From Pristionchus mayeri (lineage: Eukaryota > Nematoda > Chromadorea > Rhabditida > Neodiplogasteridae): DNA of 64,000 nt. The notes under the pieces are model-generated. The model did not search any database, had not been told where the DNA came from, and saw only the letters and a program-made list of their open reading frames with translations. Each line of letters begins with the position of its first letter. Position 1 is the stretch's first letter. The position numbers were made by a program, and so were the translations under genes. The stretch lies in the NCBI GenBank assembly GCA_036245805.1, contig BTRK01000006.1, forward strand, positions 11,378,365 to 11,442,364, read 5' to 3'. Positions 36,795-51,524 of the stretch are shown here, in pieces.

Positions 36795-36912
36795 GCTTAC
36801 GACCATACCCCGTTGAGAACACGACATCCCGTCCGATCTGTCAAGTTAAGCAACGGTGGGCCCAGTTAGTACTTGGATCGGAGACGGCTTGGGAATCCTG
36901 GGTGTTGTAAGC
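36795..36912 (+). rRNA. 5S ribosomal RNA, copy 12
   Basis: Exact consensus. Confidence 0.97.
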
Positions 36913-37776
36913 ATTTTGTAATTTCCGAATATTGGCTTTTTCTCCTTTCTAGTCAATTTTTGCACTTTTTTATAGGCTGCTTTCTATTGCTACTCATCGA
37001 TAACGACACGAAAAACTATCAAAAAAGTACGAGTTTTCCTACTCATGCGTAAATAATTCCGATTTTTTCTGAAAATGAGTGAAAATTTTGAAGCTAAACC
37101 TTCGCTTTTGCTCACAAAAGTTGCCGTCTATGCTCAAACACTCCCAAAAATGACCTTAACTTATGCCGTCAACTTTCAGCTGACACCTGTCGGAAGGCAG
37201 ATGCTAGCCAGAGGATTACGGTAAGAATTATTATGGAAACAGTAGCTTTGTCTGGTTATCCGATGTGGCTAGCATTGATCGCCGAGCACTGCCGTCGTAG
37301 TCGCCTGCTTTTCCGCCCATTTTGCCCACTGAATAACCCATGTCGTAATCATCATTGGGATACTGTAACAATCCCCAGGTGCACTGTAGTTGTCCACGAA
37401 TCAGTCCCAGCCCACTTCTCACTGTCTCTAGACACCCTGGCAGGTTCGCGCGTCCAACGGCGGCCATTACAGCCCCGTATTCAACAACTTCATACGGACA
37501 CTCTCTTCGGTTCCCACACTCTCTCGCTTGGGAAAATATCTCCCCACTATGCACACTCTCACATCGATCTGATGGCACTAGGTCGGATGATAACTATGAC
37601 GTCATTTCGCATTTGATATATCATCGTTCTCATCTAACCTAGTGCCGATCTCATCGGTGAGAGAGCACGCAAAATGAAGAAAGTGTGAAGTCTTGTGAAC
37701 TTATTCCCTCTTTCCTCCGCCGTCTAGAGCGCACCGATTTGCAAGATACTGGCCGATTATTTCCGTGTTCACTGTC

Positions 37777-37894
37777 GCTTACGACCATACCCCGTTGAGA
37801 ACACGACATCCCGTCCGATCTGTCAAGTTAAGCAACGGTGGGCCCAGTTAGTACTTGGATCGGAGACGGCTTGGGAATCCTGGGTGTTGTAAGC
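37777..37894 (+). rRNA. 5S ribosomal RNA, copy 13
   Basis: Exact consensus. Confidence 0.97.
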
Positions 37895-38758
37895 ATTTTG
37901 TAATTTCCGAATATTGGCTTTTTCTCCTTTCTAGTCAATTTTTGCACTTTTTTATAGGCTGCTTTCTATTGCTACTCATCGATAACGACACGAAAAACTA
38001 TCAAAAAAGTACGAGTTTTCCTACTCATGCGTAAATAATTCCGATTTTTTCTGAAAATGAGTGAAAATTTTGAAGCTAAACCTTCGCTTTTGCTCACAAA
38101 AGTTGCCGTCTATGCTCAAACACTCCCAAAAATGACCTTAACTTATGCCGTCAACTTTCAGCTGACACCTGTCGGAAGGCAGATGCTAGCCAGAGGATTA
38201 CGGTAAGAATTATTATGGAAACAGTAGCTTTGTCTGGTTATCCGATGTGGCTAGCATTGATCGCCGAGCACTGCCGTCGTAGTCGCCTGCTTTTCCGCCC
38301 ATTTTGCCCACTGAATAACCCATGTCGTAATCATCATTGGGATACTGTAACAATCCCCAGGTGCACTGTAGTTGTCCACGAATCAGTCCCAGCCCACTTC
38401 TCACTGTCTCTAGACACCCTGGCAGGTTCGCGCGTCCAACGGCGGCCATTACAGCCCCGTATTCAACAACTTCATACGGACACTCTCTTCGGTTCCCACA
38501 CTCTCTCGCTTGGGAAAATATCTCCCCACTATGCACACTCTCACATCGATCTGATGGCACTAGGTCGGATGATAACTATGACGTCATTTCGCATTTGATA
38601 TATCATCGTTCTCATCTAACCTAGTGCCGATCTCATCGGTGAGAGAGCACGCAAAATGAAGAAAGTGTGAAGTCTTGTGAACTTATTCCCTCTTTCCTCC
38701 GCCGTCTAGAGCGCACCGATTTGCAAGATACTGGCCGATTATTTCCGTGTTCACTGTC

Positions 38759-38876
38759 GCTTACGACCATACCCCGTTGAGAACACGACATCCCGTCCGA
38801 TCTGTCAAGTTAAGCAACGGTGGGCCCAGTTAGTACTTGGATCGGAGACGGCTTGGGAATCCTGGGTGTTGTAAGC
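38759..38876 (+). rRNA. 5S ribosomal RNA, copy 14
   Basis: Exact consensus; the spacer that follows has the C-to-A variant at 39033. Confidence 0.97.
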
Positions 38877-39740
38877 ATTTTGTAATTTCCGAATATTGGC
38901 TTTTTCTCCTTTCTAGTCAATTTTTGCACTTTTTTATAGGCTGCTTTCTATTGCTACTCATCGATAACGACACGAAAAACTATCAAAAAAGTACGAGTTT
39001 TCCTACTCATGCGTAAATAATTCCGATTTTTTATGAAAATGAGTGAAAATTTTGAAGCTAAACCTTCGCTTTTGCTCACAAAAGTTGCCGTCTATGCTCA
39101 AACACTCCCAAAAATGACCTTAACTTATGCCGTCAACTTTCAGCTGACACCTGTCGGAAGGCAGATGCTAGCCAGAGGATTACGGTAAGAATTATTATGG
39201 AAACAGTAGCTTTGTCTGGTTATCCGATGTGGCTAGCATTGATCGCCGAGCACTGCCGTCGTAGTCGCCTGCTTTTCCGCCCATTTTGCCCACTGAATAA
39301 CCCATGTCGTAATCATCATTGGGATACTGTAACAATCCCCAGGTGCACTGTAGTTGTCCACGAATCAGTCCCAGCCCACTTCTCACTGTCTCTAGACACC
39401 CTGGCAGGTTCGCGCGTCCAACGGCGGCCATTACAGCCCCGTATTCAACAACTTCATACGGACACTCTCTTCGGTTCCCACACTCTCTCGCTTGGGAAAA
39501 TATCTCCCCACTATGCACACTCTCACATCGATCTGATGGCACTAGGTCGGATGATAACTATGACGTCATTTCGCATTTGATATATCATCGTTCTCATCTA
39601 ACCTAGTGCCGATCTCATCGGTGAGAGAGCACGCAAAATGAAGAAAGTGTGAAGTCTTGTGAACTTATTCCCTCTTTCCTCCGCCGTCTAGAGCGCACCG
39701 ATTTGCAAGATACTGGCCGATTATTTCCGTGTTCACTGTC

Positions 39741-39858
39741 GCTTACGACCATACCCCGTTGAGAACACGACATCCCGTCCGATCTGTCAAGTTAAGCAAC
39801 GGTGGGCCCAGTTAGTACTTGGATCGGAGACGGCTTGGGAATCCTGGGTGTTGTAAGC
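39741..39858 (+). rRNA. 5S ribosomal RNA, copy 15
   Basis: Exact consensus. Confidence 0.97.
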
Positions 39859-40722
39859 ATTTTGTAATTTCCGAATATTGGCTTTTTCTCCTTTCTAGTC
39901 AATTTTTGCACTTTTTTATAGGCTGCTTTCTATTGCTACTCATCGATAACGACACGAAAAACTATCAAAAAAGTACGAGTTTTCCTACTCATGCGTAAAT
40001 AATTCCGATTTTTTCTGAAAATGAGTGAAAATTTTGAAGCTAAACCTTCGCTTTTGCTCACAAAAGTTGCCGTCTATGCTCAAACACTCCCAAAAATGAC
40101 CTTAACTTATGCCGTCAACTTTCAGCTGACACCTGTCGGAAGGCAGATGCTAGCCAGAGGATTACGGTAAGAATTATTATGGAAACAGTAGCTTTGTCTG
40201 GTTATCCGATGTGGCTAGCATTGATCGCCGAGCACTGCCGTCGTAGTCGCCTGCTTTTCCGCCCATTTTGCCCACTGAATAACCCATGTCGTAATCATCA
40301 TTGGGATACTGTAACAATCCCCAGGTGCACTGTAGTTGTCCACGAATCAGTCCCAGCCCACTTCTCACTGTCTCTAGACACCCTGGCAGGTTCGCGCGTC
40401 CAACGGCGGCCATTACAGCCCCGTATTCAACAACTTCATACGGACACTCTCTTCGGTTCCCACACTCTCTCGCTTGGGAAAATATCTCCCCACTATGCAC
40501 ACTCTCACATCGATCTGATGGCACTAGGTCGGATGATAACTATGACGTCATTTCGCATTTGATATATCATCGTTCTCATCTAACCTAGTGCCGATCTCAT
40601 CGGTGAGAGAGCACGCAAAATGAAGAAAGTGTGAAGTCTTGTGAACTTATTCCCTCTTTCCTCCGCCGTCTAGAGCGCACCGATTTGCAAGATACTGGCC
40701 GATTATTTCCGTGTTCACTGTC

Positions 40723-40840
40723 GCTTACGACCATACCCCGTTGAGAACACGACATCCCGTCCGATCTGTCAAGTTAAGCAACGGTGGGCCCAGTTAGTAC
40801 TTGGATCGGAGACGGCTTGGGAATCCTGGGTGTTGTAAGC
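40723..40840 (+). rRNA. 5S ribosomal RNA, copy 16
   Basis: Exact consensus; the spacer that follows has the C-to-A variant at 40997. Confidence 0.97.
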
Positions 40841-41704
40841 ATTTTGTAATTTCCGAATATTGGCTTTTTCTCCTTTCTAGTCAATTTTTGCACTTTTTTA
40901 TAGGCTGCTTTCTATTGCTACTCATCGATAACGACACGAAAAACTATCAAAAAAGTACGAGTTTTCCTACTCATGCGTAAATAATTCCGATTTTTTATGA
41001 AAATGAGTGAAAATTTTGAAGCTAAACCTTCGCTTTTGCTCACAAAAGTTGCCGTCTATGCTCAAACACTCCCAAAAATGACCTTAACTTATGCCGTCAA
41101 CTTTCAGCTGACACCTGTCGGAAGGCAGATGCTAGCCAGAGGATTACGGTAAGAATTATTATGGAAACAGTAGCTTTGTCTGGTTATCCGATGTGGCTAG
41201 CATTGATCGCCGAGCACTGCCGTCGTAGTCGCCTGCTTTTCCGCCCATTTTGCCCACTGAATAACCCATGTCGTAATCATCATTGGGATACTGTAACAAT
41301 CCCCAGGTGCACTGTAGTTGTCCACGAATCAGTCCCAGCCCACTTCTCACTGTCTCTAGACACCCTGGCAGGTTCGCGCGTCCAACGGCGGCCATTACAG
41401 CCCCGTATTCAACAACTTCATACGGACACTCTCTTCGGTTCCCACACTCTCTCGCTTGGGAAAATATCTCCCCACTATGCACACTCTCACATCGATCTGA
41501 TGGCACTAGGTCGGATGATAACTATGACGTCATTTCGCATTTGATATATCATCGTTCTCATCTAACCTAGTGCCGATCTCATCGGTGAGAGAGCACGCAA
41601 AATGAAGAAAGTGTGAAGTCTTGTGAACTTATTCCCTCTTTCCTCCGCCGTCTAGAGCGCACCGATTTGCAAGATACTGGCCGATTATTTCCGTGTTCAC
41701 TGTC

Positions 41705-41822
41705 GCTTACGACCATACCCCGTTGAGAACACGACATCCCGTCCGATCTGTCAAGTTAAGCAACGGTGGGCCCAGTTAGTACTTGGATCGGAGACGGCTT
41801 GGGAATCCTGGGTGTTGTAAGC
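41705..41822 (+). rRNA. 5S ribosomal RNA, copy 17
   Basis: Exact consensus. Confidence 0.97.
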
Positions 41823-42686
41823 ATTTTGTAATTTCCGAATATTGGCTTTTTCTCCTTTCTAGTCAATTTTTGCACTTTTTTATAGGCTGCTTTCTATTGC
41901 TACTCATCGATAACGACACGAAAAACTATCAAAAAAGTACGAGTTTTCCTACTCATGCGTAAATAATTCCGATTTTTTCTGAAAATGAGTGAAAATTTTG
42001 AAGCTAAACCTTCGCTTTTGCTCACAAAAGTTGCCGTCTATGCTCAAACACTCCCAAAAATGACCTTAACTTATGCCGTCAACTTTCAGCTGACACCTGT
42101 CGGAAGGCAGATGCTAGCCAGAGGATTACGGTAAGAATTATTATGGAAACAGTAGCTTTGTCTGGTTATCCGATGTGGCTAGCATTGATCGCCGAGCACT
42201 GCCGTCGTAGTCGCCTGCTTTTCCGCCCATTTTGCCCACTGAATAACCCATGTCGTAATCATCATTGGGATACTGTAACAATCCCCAGGTGCACTGTAGT
42301 TGTCCACGAATCAGTCCCAGCCCACTTCTCACTGTCTCTAGACACCCTGGCAGGTTCGCGCGTCCAACGGCGGCCATTACAGCCCCGTATTCAACAACTT
42401 CATACGGACACTCTCTTCGGTTCCCACACTCTCTCGCTTGGGAAAATATCTCCCCACTATGCACACTCTCACATCGATCTGATGGCACTAGGTCGGATGA
42501 TAACTATGACGTCATTTCGCATTTGATATATCATCGTTCTCATCTAACCTAGTGCCGATCTCATCGGTGAGAGAGCACGCAAAATGAAGAAAGTGTGAAG
42601 TCTTGTGAACTTATTCCCTCTTTCCTCCGCCGTCTAGAGCGCACCGATTTGCAAGATACTGGCCGATTATTTCCGTGTTCACTGTC

Positions 42687-42804
42687 GCTTACGACCATAC
42701 CCCGTTGAGAACACGACATCCCGTCCGATCTGTCAAGTTAAGCAACGGTGGGCCCAGTTAGTACTTGGATCGGAGACGGCTTGGGAATCCTGGGTGTTGT
42801 AAGC
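42687..42804 (+). rRNA. 5S ribosomal RNA, copy 18
   Basis: Exact consensus; the spacer that follows has the C-to-A variant at 42961. Confidence 0.97.
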
Positions 42805-43668
42805 ATTTTGTAATTTCCGAATATTGGCTTTTTCTCCTTTCTAGTCAATTTTTGCACTTTTTTATAGGCTGCTTTCTATTGCTACTCATCGATAACGACA
42901 CGAAAAACTATCAAAAAAGTACGAGTTTTCCTACTCATGCGTAAATAATTCCGATTTTTTATGAAAATGAGTGAAAATTTTGAAGCTAAACCTTCGCTTT
43001 TGCTCACAAAAGTTGCCGTCTATGCTCAAACACTCCCAAAAATGACCTTAACTTATGCCGTCAACTTTCAGCTGACACCTGTCGGAAGGCAGATGCTAGC
43101 CAGAGGATTACGGTAAGAATTATTATGGAAACAGTAGCTTTGTCTGGTTATCCGATGTGGCTAGCATTGATCGCCGAGCACTGCCGTCGTAGTCGCCTGC
43201 TTTTCCGCCCATTTTGCCCACTGAATAACCCATGTCGTAATCATCATTGGGATACTGTAACAATCCCCAGGTGCACTGTAGTTGTCCACGAATCAGTCCC
43301 AGCCCACTTCTCACTGTCTCTAGACACCCTGGCAGGTTCGCGCGTCCAACGGCGGCCATTACAGCCCCGTATTCAACAACTTCATACGGACACTCTCTTC
43401 GGTTCCCACACTCTCTCGCTTGGGAAAATATCTCCCCACTATGCACACTCTCACATCGATCTGATGGCACTAGGTCGGATGATAACTATGACGTCATTTC
43501 GCATTTGATATATCATCGTTCTCATCTAACCTAGTGCCGATCTCATCGGTGAGAGAGCACGCAAAATGAAGAAAGTGTGAAGTCTTGTGAACTTATTCCC
43601 TCTTTCCTCCGCCGTCTAGAGCGCACCGATTTGCAAGATACTGGCCGATTATTTCCGTGTTCACTGTC

Positions 43669-43786
43669 GCTTACGACCATACCCCGTTGAGAACACGACA
43701 TCCCGTCCGATCTGTCAAGTTAAGCAACGGTGGGCCCAGTTAGTACTTGGATCGGAGACGGCTTGGGAATCCTGGGTGTTGTAAGC
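43669..43786 (+). rRNA. 5S ribosomal RNA, copy 19
   Basis: Exact consensus. Confidence 0.97.
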
Positions 43787-44650
43787 ATTTTGTAATTTCC
43801 GAATATTGGCTTTTTCTCCTTTCTAGTCAATTTTTGCACTTTTTTATAGGCTGCTTTCTATTGCTACTCATCGATAACGACACGAAAAACTATCAAAAAA
43901 GTACGAGTTTTCCTACTCATGCGTAAATAATTCCGATTTTTTCTGAAAATGAGTGAAAATTTTGAAGCTAAACCTTCGCTTTTGCTCACAAAAGTTGCCG
44001 TCTATGCTCAAACACTCCCAAAAATGACCTTAACTTATGCCGTCAACTTTCAGCTGACACCTGTCGGAAGGCAGATGCTAGCCAGAGGATTACGGTAAGA
44101 ATTATTATGGAAACAGTAGCTTTGTCTGGTTATCCGATGTGGCTAGCATTGATCGCCGAGCACTGCCGTCGTAGTCGCCTGCTTTTCCGCCCATTTTGCC
44201 CACTGAATAACCCATGTCGTAATCATCATTGGGATACTGTAACAATCCCCAGGTGCACTGTAGTTGTCCACGAATCAGTCCCAGCCCACTTCTCACTGTC
44301 TCTAGACACCCTGGCAGGTTCGCGCGTCCAACGGCGGCCATTACAGCCCCGTATTCAACAACTTCATACGGACACTCTCTTCGGTTCCCACACTCTCTCG
44401 CTTGGGAAAATATCTCCCCACTATGCACACTCTCACATCGATCTGATGGCACTAGGTCGGATGATAACTATGACGTCATTTCGCATTTGATATATCATCG
44501 TTCTCATCTAACCTAGTGCCGATCTCATCGGTGAGAGAGCACGCAAAATGAAGAAAGTGTGAAGTCTTGTGAACTTATTCCCTCTTTCCTCCGCCGTCTA
44601 GAGCGCACCGATTTGCAAGATACTGGCCGATTATTTCCGTGTTCACTGTC

Positions 44651-44768
44651 GCTTACGACCATACCCCGTTGAGAACACGACATCCCGTCCGATCTGTCAA
44701 GTTAAGCAACGGTGGGCCCAGTTAGTACTTGGATCGGAGACGGCTTGGGAATCCTGGGTGTTGTAAGC
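44651..44768 (+). rRNA. 5S ribosomal RNA, copy 20
   Basis: Exact consensus. Confidence 0.97.
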
Positions 44769-45632
44769 ATTTTGTAATTTCCGAATATTGGCTTTTTCTC
44801 CTTTCTAGTCAATTTTTGCACTTTTTTATAGGCTGCTTTCTATTGCTACTCATCGATAACGACACGAAAAACTATCAAAAAAGTACGAGTTTTCCTACTC
44901 ATGCGTAAATAATTCCGATTTTTTCTGAAAATGAGTGAAAATTTTGAAGCTAAACCTTCGCTTTTGCTCACAAAAGTTGCCGTCTATGCTCAAACACTCC
45001 CAAAAATGACCTTAACTTATGCCGTCAACTTTCAGCTGACACCTGTCGGAAGGCAGATGCTAGCCAGAGGATTACGGTAAGAATTATTATGGAAACAGTA
45101 GCTTTGTCTGGTTATCCGATGTGGCTAGCATTGATCGCCGAGCACTGCCGTCGTAGTCGCCTGCTTTTCCGCCCATTTTGCCCACTGAATAACCCATGTC
45201 GTAATCATCATTGGGATACTGTAACAATCCCCAGGTGCACTGTAGTTGTCCACGAATCAGTCCCAGCCCACTTCTCACTGTCTCTAGACACCCTGGCAGG
45301 TTCGCGCGTCCAACGGCGGCCATTACAGCCCCGTATTCAACAACTTCATACGGACACTCTCTTCGGTTCCCACACTCTCTCGCTTGGGAAAATATCTCCC
45401 CACTATGCACACTCTCACATCGATCTGATGGCACTAGGTCGGATGATAACTATGACGTCATTTCGCATTTGATATATCATCGTTCTCATCTAACCTAGTG
45501 CCGATCTCATCGGTGAGAGAGCACGCAAAATGAAGAAAGTGTGAAGTCTTGTGAACTTATTCCCTCTTTCCTCCGCCGTCTAGAGCGCACCGATTTGCAA
45601 GATACTGGCCGATTATTTCCGTGTTCACTGTC

Positions 45633-45750
45633 GCTTACGACCATACCCCGTTGAGAACACGACATCCCGTCCGATCTGTCAAGTTAAGCAACGGTGGGCC
45701 CAGTTAGTACTTGGATCGGAGACGGCTTGGGAATCCTGGGTGTTGTAAGC
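45633..45750 (+). rRNA. 5S ribosomal RNA, copy 21
   Basis: Exact consensus. Confidence 0.97.
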
Positions 45751-46614
45751 ATTTTGTAATTTCCGAATATTGGCTTTTTCTCCTTTCTAGTCAATTTTTG
45801 CACTTTTTTATAGGCTGCTTTCTATTGCTACTCATCGATAACGACACGAAAAACTATCAAAAAAGTACGAGTTTTCCTACTCATGCGTAAATAATTCCGA
45901 TTTTTTCTGAAAATGAGTGAAAATTTTGAAGCTAAACCTTCGCTTTTGCTCACAAAAGTTGCCGTCTATGCTCAAACACTCCCAAAAATGACCTTAACTT
46001 ATGCCGTCAACTTTCAGCTGACACCTGTCGGAAGGCAGATGCTAGCCAGAGGATTACGGTAAGAATTATTATGGAAACAGTAGCTTTGTCTGGTTATCCG
46101 ATGTGGCTAGCATTGATCGCCGAGCACTGCCGTCGTAGTCGCCTGCTTTTCCGCCCATTTTGCCCACTGAATAACCCATGTCGTAATCATCATTGGGATA
46201 CTGTAACAATCCCCAGGTGCACTGTAGTTGTCCACGAATCAGTCCCAGCCCACTTCTCACTGTCTCTAGACACCCTGGCAGGTTCGCGCGTCCAACGGCG
46301 GCCATTACAGCCCCGTATTCAACAACTTCATACGGACACTCTCTTCGGTTCCCACACTCTCTCGCTTGGGAAAATATCTCCCCACTATGCACACTCTCAC
46401 ATCGATCTGATGGCACTAGGTCGGATGATAACTATGACGTCATTTCGCATTTGATATATCATCGTTCTCATCTAACCTAGTGCCGATCTCATCGGTGAGA
46501 GAGCACGCAAAATGAAGAAAGTGTGAAGTCTTGTGAACTTATTCCCTCTTTCCTCCGCCGTCTAGAGCGCACCGATTTGCAAGATACTGGCCGATTATTT
46601 CCGTGTTCACTGTC

Positions 46615-46732
46615 GCTTACGACCATACCCCGTTGAGAACACGACATCCCGTCCGATCTGTCAAGTTAAGCAACGGTGGGCCCAGTTAGTACTTGGATCG
46701 GAGACGGCTTGGGAATCCTGGGTGTTGTAAGC
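46615..46732 (+). rRNA. 5S ribosomal RNA, copy 22
   Basis: Exact consensus. Confidence 0.97.
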
Positions 46733-47596
46733 ATTTTGTAATTTCCGAATATTGGCTTTTTCTCCTTTCTAGTCAATTTTTGCACTTTTTTATAGGCTGC
46801 TTTCTATTGCTACTCATCGATAACGACACGAAAAACTATCAAAAAAGTACGAGTTTTCCTACTCATGCGTAAATAATTCCGATTTTTTCTGAAAATGAGT
46901 GAAAATTTTGAAGCTAAACCTTCGCTTTTGCTCACAAAAGTTGCCGTCTATGCTCAAACACTCCCAAAAATGACCTTAACTTATGCCGTCAACTTTCAGC
47001 TGACACCTGTCGGAAGGCAGATGCTAGCCAGAGGATTACGGTAAGAATTATTATGGAAACAGTAGCTTTGTCTGGTTATCCGATGTGGCTAGCATTGATC
47101 GCCGAGCACTGCCGTCGTAGTCGCCTGCTTTTCCGCCCATTTTGCCCACTGAATAACCCATGTCGTAATCATCATTGGGATACTGTAACAATCCCCAGGT
47201 GCACTGTAGTTGTCCACGAATCAGTCCCAGCCCACTTCTCACTGTCTCTAGACACCCTGGCAGGTTCGCGCGTCCAACGGCGGCCATTACAGCCCCGTAT
47301 TCAACAACTTCATACGGACACTCTCTTCGGTTCCCACACTCTCTCGCTTGGGAAAATATCTCCCCACTATGCACACTCTCACATCGATCTGATGGCACTA
47401 GGTCGGATGATAACTATGACGTCATTTCGCATTTGATATATCATCGTTCTCATCTAACCTAGTGCCGATCTCATCGGTGAGAGAGCACGCAAAATGAAGA
47501 AAGTGTGAAGTCTTGTGAACTTATTCCCTCTTTCCTCCGCCGTCTAGAGCGCACCGATTTGCAAGATACTGGCCGATTATTTCCGTGTTCACTGTC

Positions 47597-47714
47597 GCTT
47601 ACGACCATACCCCGTTGAGAACACGACATCCCGTCCGATCTGTCAAGTTAAGCAACGGTGGGCCCAGTTAGTACTTGGATCGGAGACGGCTTGGGAATCC
47701 TGGGTGTTGTAAGC
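47597..47714 (+). rRNA. 5S ribosomal RNA, copy 23
   Basis: Exact consensus. Confidence 0.97.
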
Positions 47715-48578
47715 ATTTTGTAATTTCCGAATATTGGCTTTTTCTCCTTTCTAGTCAATTTTTGCACTTTTTTATAGGCTGCTTTCTATTGCTACTCATC
47801 GATAACGACACGAAAAACTATCAAAAAAGTACGAGTTTTCCTACTCATGCGTAAATAATTCCGATTTTTTCTGAAAATGAGTGAAAATTTTGAAGCTAAA
47901 CCTTCGCTTTTGCTCACAAAAGTTGCCGTCTATGCTCAAACACTCCCAAAAATGACCTTAACTTATGCCGTCAACTTTCAGCTGACACCTGTCGGAAGGC
48001 AGATGCTAGCCAGAGGATTACGGTAAGAATTATTATGGAAACAGTAGCTTTGTCTGGTTATCCGATGTGGCTAGCATTGATCGCCGAGCACTGCCGTCGT
48101 AGTCGCCTGCTTTTCCGCCCATTTTGCCCACTGAATAACCCATGTCGTAATCATCATTGGGATACTGTAACAATCCCCAGGTGCACTGTAGTTGTCCACG
48201 AATCAGTCCCAGCCCACTTCTCACTGTCTCTAGACACCCTGGCAGGTTCGCGCGTCCAACGGCGGCCATTACAGCCCCGTATTCAACAACTTCATACGGA
48301 CACTCTCTTCGGTTCCCACACTCTCTCGCTTGGGAAAATATCTCCCCACTATGCACACTCTCACATCGATCTGATGGCACTAGGTCGGATGATAACTATG
48401 ACGTCATTTCGCATTTGATATATCATCGTTCTCATCTAACCTAGTGCCGATCTCATCGGTGAGAGAGCACGCAAAATGAAGAAAGTGTGAAGTCTTGTGA
48501 ACTTATTCCCTCTTTCCTCCGCCGTCTAGAGCGCACCGATTTGCAAGATACTGGCCGATTATTTCCGTGTTCACTGTC

Positions 48579-48696
48579 GCTTACGACCATACCCCGTTGA
48601 GAACACGACATCCCGTCCGATCTGTCAAGTTAAGCAACGGTGGGCCCAGTTAGTACTTGGATCGGAGACGGCTTGGGAATCCTGGGTGTTGTAAGC
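48579..48696 (+). rRNA. 5S ribosomal RNA, copy 24
   Basis: Exact consensus; the spacer that follows has the linked double variant at 48971/48973. Confidence 0.97.
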
Positions 48697-49560
48697 ATTT
48701 TGTAATTTCCGAATATTGGCTTTTTCTCCTTTCTAGTCAATTTTTGCACTTTTTTATAGGCTGCTTTCTATTGCTACTCATCGATAACGACACGAAAAAC
48801 TATCAAAAAAGTACGAGTTTTCCTACTCATGCGTAAATAATTCCGATTTTTTCTGAAAATGAGTGAAAATTTTGAAGCTAAACCTTCGCTTTTGCTCACA
48901 AAAGTTGCCGTCTATGCTCAAACACTCCCAAAAATGACCTTAACTTATGCCGTCAACTTTCAGCTGACACATCTCGGAAGGCAGATGCTAGCCAGAGGAT
49001 TACGGTAAGAATTATTATGGAAACAGTAGCTTTGTCTGGTTATCCGATGTGGCTAGCATTGATCGCCGAGCACTGCCGTCGTAGTCGCCTGCTTTTCCGC
49101 CCATTTTGCCCACTGAATAACCCATGTCGTAATCATCATTGGGATACTGTAACAATCCCCAGGTGCACTGTAGTTGTCCACGAATCAGTCCCAGCCCACT
49201 TCTCACTGTCTCTAGACACCCTGGCAGGTTCGCGCGTCCAACGGCGGCCATTACAGCCCCGTATTCAACAACTTCATACGGACACTCTCTTCGGTTCCCA
49301 CACTCTCTCGCTTGGGAAAATATCTCCCCACTATGCACACTCTCACATCGATCTGATGGCACTAGGTCGGATGATAACTATGACGTCATTTCGCATTTGA
49401 TATATCATCGTTCTCATCTAACCTAGTGCCGATCTCATCGGTGAGAGAGCACGCAAAATGAAGAAAGTGTGAAGTCTTGTGAACTTATTCCCTCTTTCCT
49501 CCGCCGTCTAGAGCGCACCGATTTGCAAGATACTGGCCGATTATTTCCGTGTTCACTGTC

Positions 49561-49678
49561 GCTTACGACCATACCCCGTTGAGAACACGACATCCCGTCC
49601 GATCTGTCAAGTTAAGCAACGGTGGGCCCAGTTAGTACTTGGATCGGAGACGGCTTGGGAATCCTGGGTGTTGTAAGC
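49561..49678 (+). rRNA. 5S ribosomal RNA, copy 25
   Basis: Exact consensus; the spacer that follows has the double variant at 49953/49955 and a private A-to-G near 50315. Confidence 0.97.
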
Positions 49679-50542
49679 ATTTTGTAATTTCCGAATATTG
49701 GCTTTTTCTCCTTTCTAGTCAATTTTTGCACTTTTTTATAGGCTGCTTTCTATTGCTACTCATCGATAACGACACGAAAAACTATCAAAAAAGTACGAGT
49801 TTTCCTACTCATGCGTAAATAATTCCGATTTTTTCTGAAAATGAGTGAAAATTTTGAAGCTAAACCTTCGCTTTTGCTCACAAAAGTTGCCGTCTATGCT
49901 CAAACACTCCCAAAAATGACCTTAACTTATGCCGTCAACTTTCAGCTGACACATCTCGGAAGGCAGATGCTAGCCAGAGGATTACGGTAAGAATTATTAT
50001 GGAAACAGTAGCTTTGTCTGGTTATCCGATGTGGCTAGCATTGATCGCCGAGCACTGCCGTCGTAGTCGCCTGCTTTTCCGCCCATTTTGCCCACTGAAT
50101 AACCCATGTCGTAATCATCATTGGGATACTGTAACAATCCCCAGGTGCACTGTAGTTGTCCACGAATCAGTCCCAGCCCACTTCTCACTGTCTCTAGACA
50201 CCCTGGCAGGTTCGCGCGTCCAACGGCGGCCATTACAGCCCCGTATTCAACAACTTCATACGGACACTCTCTTCGGTTCCCACACTCTCTCGCTTGGGAA
50301 AATATCTCCCCACTGTGCACACTCTCACATCGATCTGATGGCACTAGGTCGGATGATAACTATGACGTCATTTCGCATTTGATATATCATCGTTCTCATC
50401 TAACCTAGTGCCGATCTCATCGGTGAGAGAGCACGCAAAATGAAGAAAGTGTGAAGTCTTGTGAACTTATTCCCTCTTTCCTCCGCCGTCTAGAGCGCAC
50501 CGATTTGCAAGATACTGGCCGATTATTTCCGTGTTCACTGTC

Positions 50543-50660
50543 GCTTACGACCATACCCCGTTGAGAACACGACATCCCGTCCGATCTGTCAAGTTAAGCA
50601 ACGGTGGGCCCAGTTAGTACTTGGATCGGAGACGGCTTGGGAATCCTGGGTGTTGTAAGC
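50543..50660 (+). rRNA. 5S ribosomal RNA, copy 26
   Basis: Exact consensus. Confidence 0.97.
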
Positions 50661-51524
50661 ATTTTGTAATTTCCGAATATTGGCTTTTTCTCCTTTCTAG
50701 TCAATTTTTGCACTTTTTTATAGGCTGCTTTCTATTGCTACTCATCGATAACGACACGAAAAACTATCAAAAAAGTACGAGTTTTCCTACTCATGCGTAA
50801 ATAATTCCGATTTTTTCTGAAAATGAGTGAAAATTTTGAAGCTAAACCTTCGCTTTTGCTCACAAAAGTTGCCGTCTATGCTCAAACACTCCCAAAAATG
50901 ACCTTAACTTATGCCGTCAACTTTCAGCTGACACCTGTCGGAAGGCAGATGCTAGCCAGAGGATTACGGTAAGAATTATTATGGAAACAGTAGCTTTGTC
51001 TGGTTATCCGATGTGGCTAGCATTGATCGCCGAGCACTGCCGTCGTAGTCGCCTGCTTTTCCGCCCATTTTGCCCACTGAATAACCCATGTCGTAATCAT
51101 CATTGGGATACTGTAACAATCCCCAGGTGCACTGTAGTTGTCCACGAATCAGTCCCAGCCCACTTCTCACTGTCTCTAGACACCCTGGCAGGTTCGCGCG
51201 TCCAACGGCGGCCATTACAGCCCCGTATTCAACAACTTCATACGGACACTCTCTTCGGTTCCCACACTCTCTCGCTTGGGAAAATATCTCCCCACTATGC
51301 ACACTCTCACATCGATCTGATGGCACTAGGTCGGATGATAACTATGACGTCATTTCGCATTTGATATATCATCGTTCTCATCTAACCTAGTGCCGATCTC
51401 ATCGGTGAGAGAGCACGCAAAATGAAGAAAGTGTGAAGTCTTGTGAACTTATTCCCTCTTTCCTCCGCCGTCTAGAGCGCACCGATTTGCAAGATACTGG
51501 CCGATTATTTCCGTGTTCACTGTC

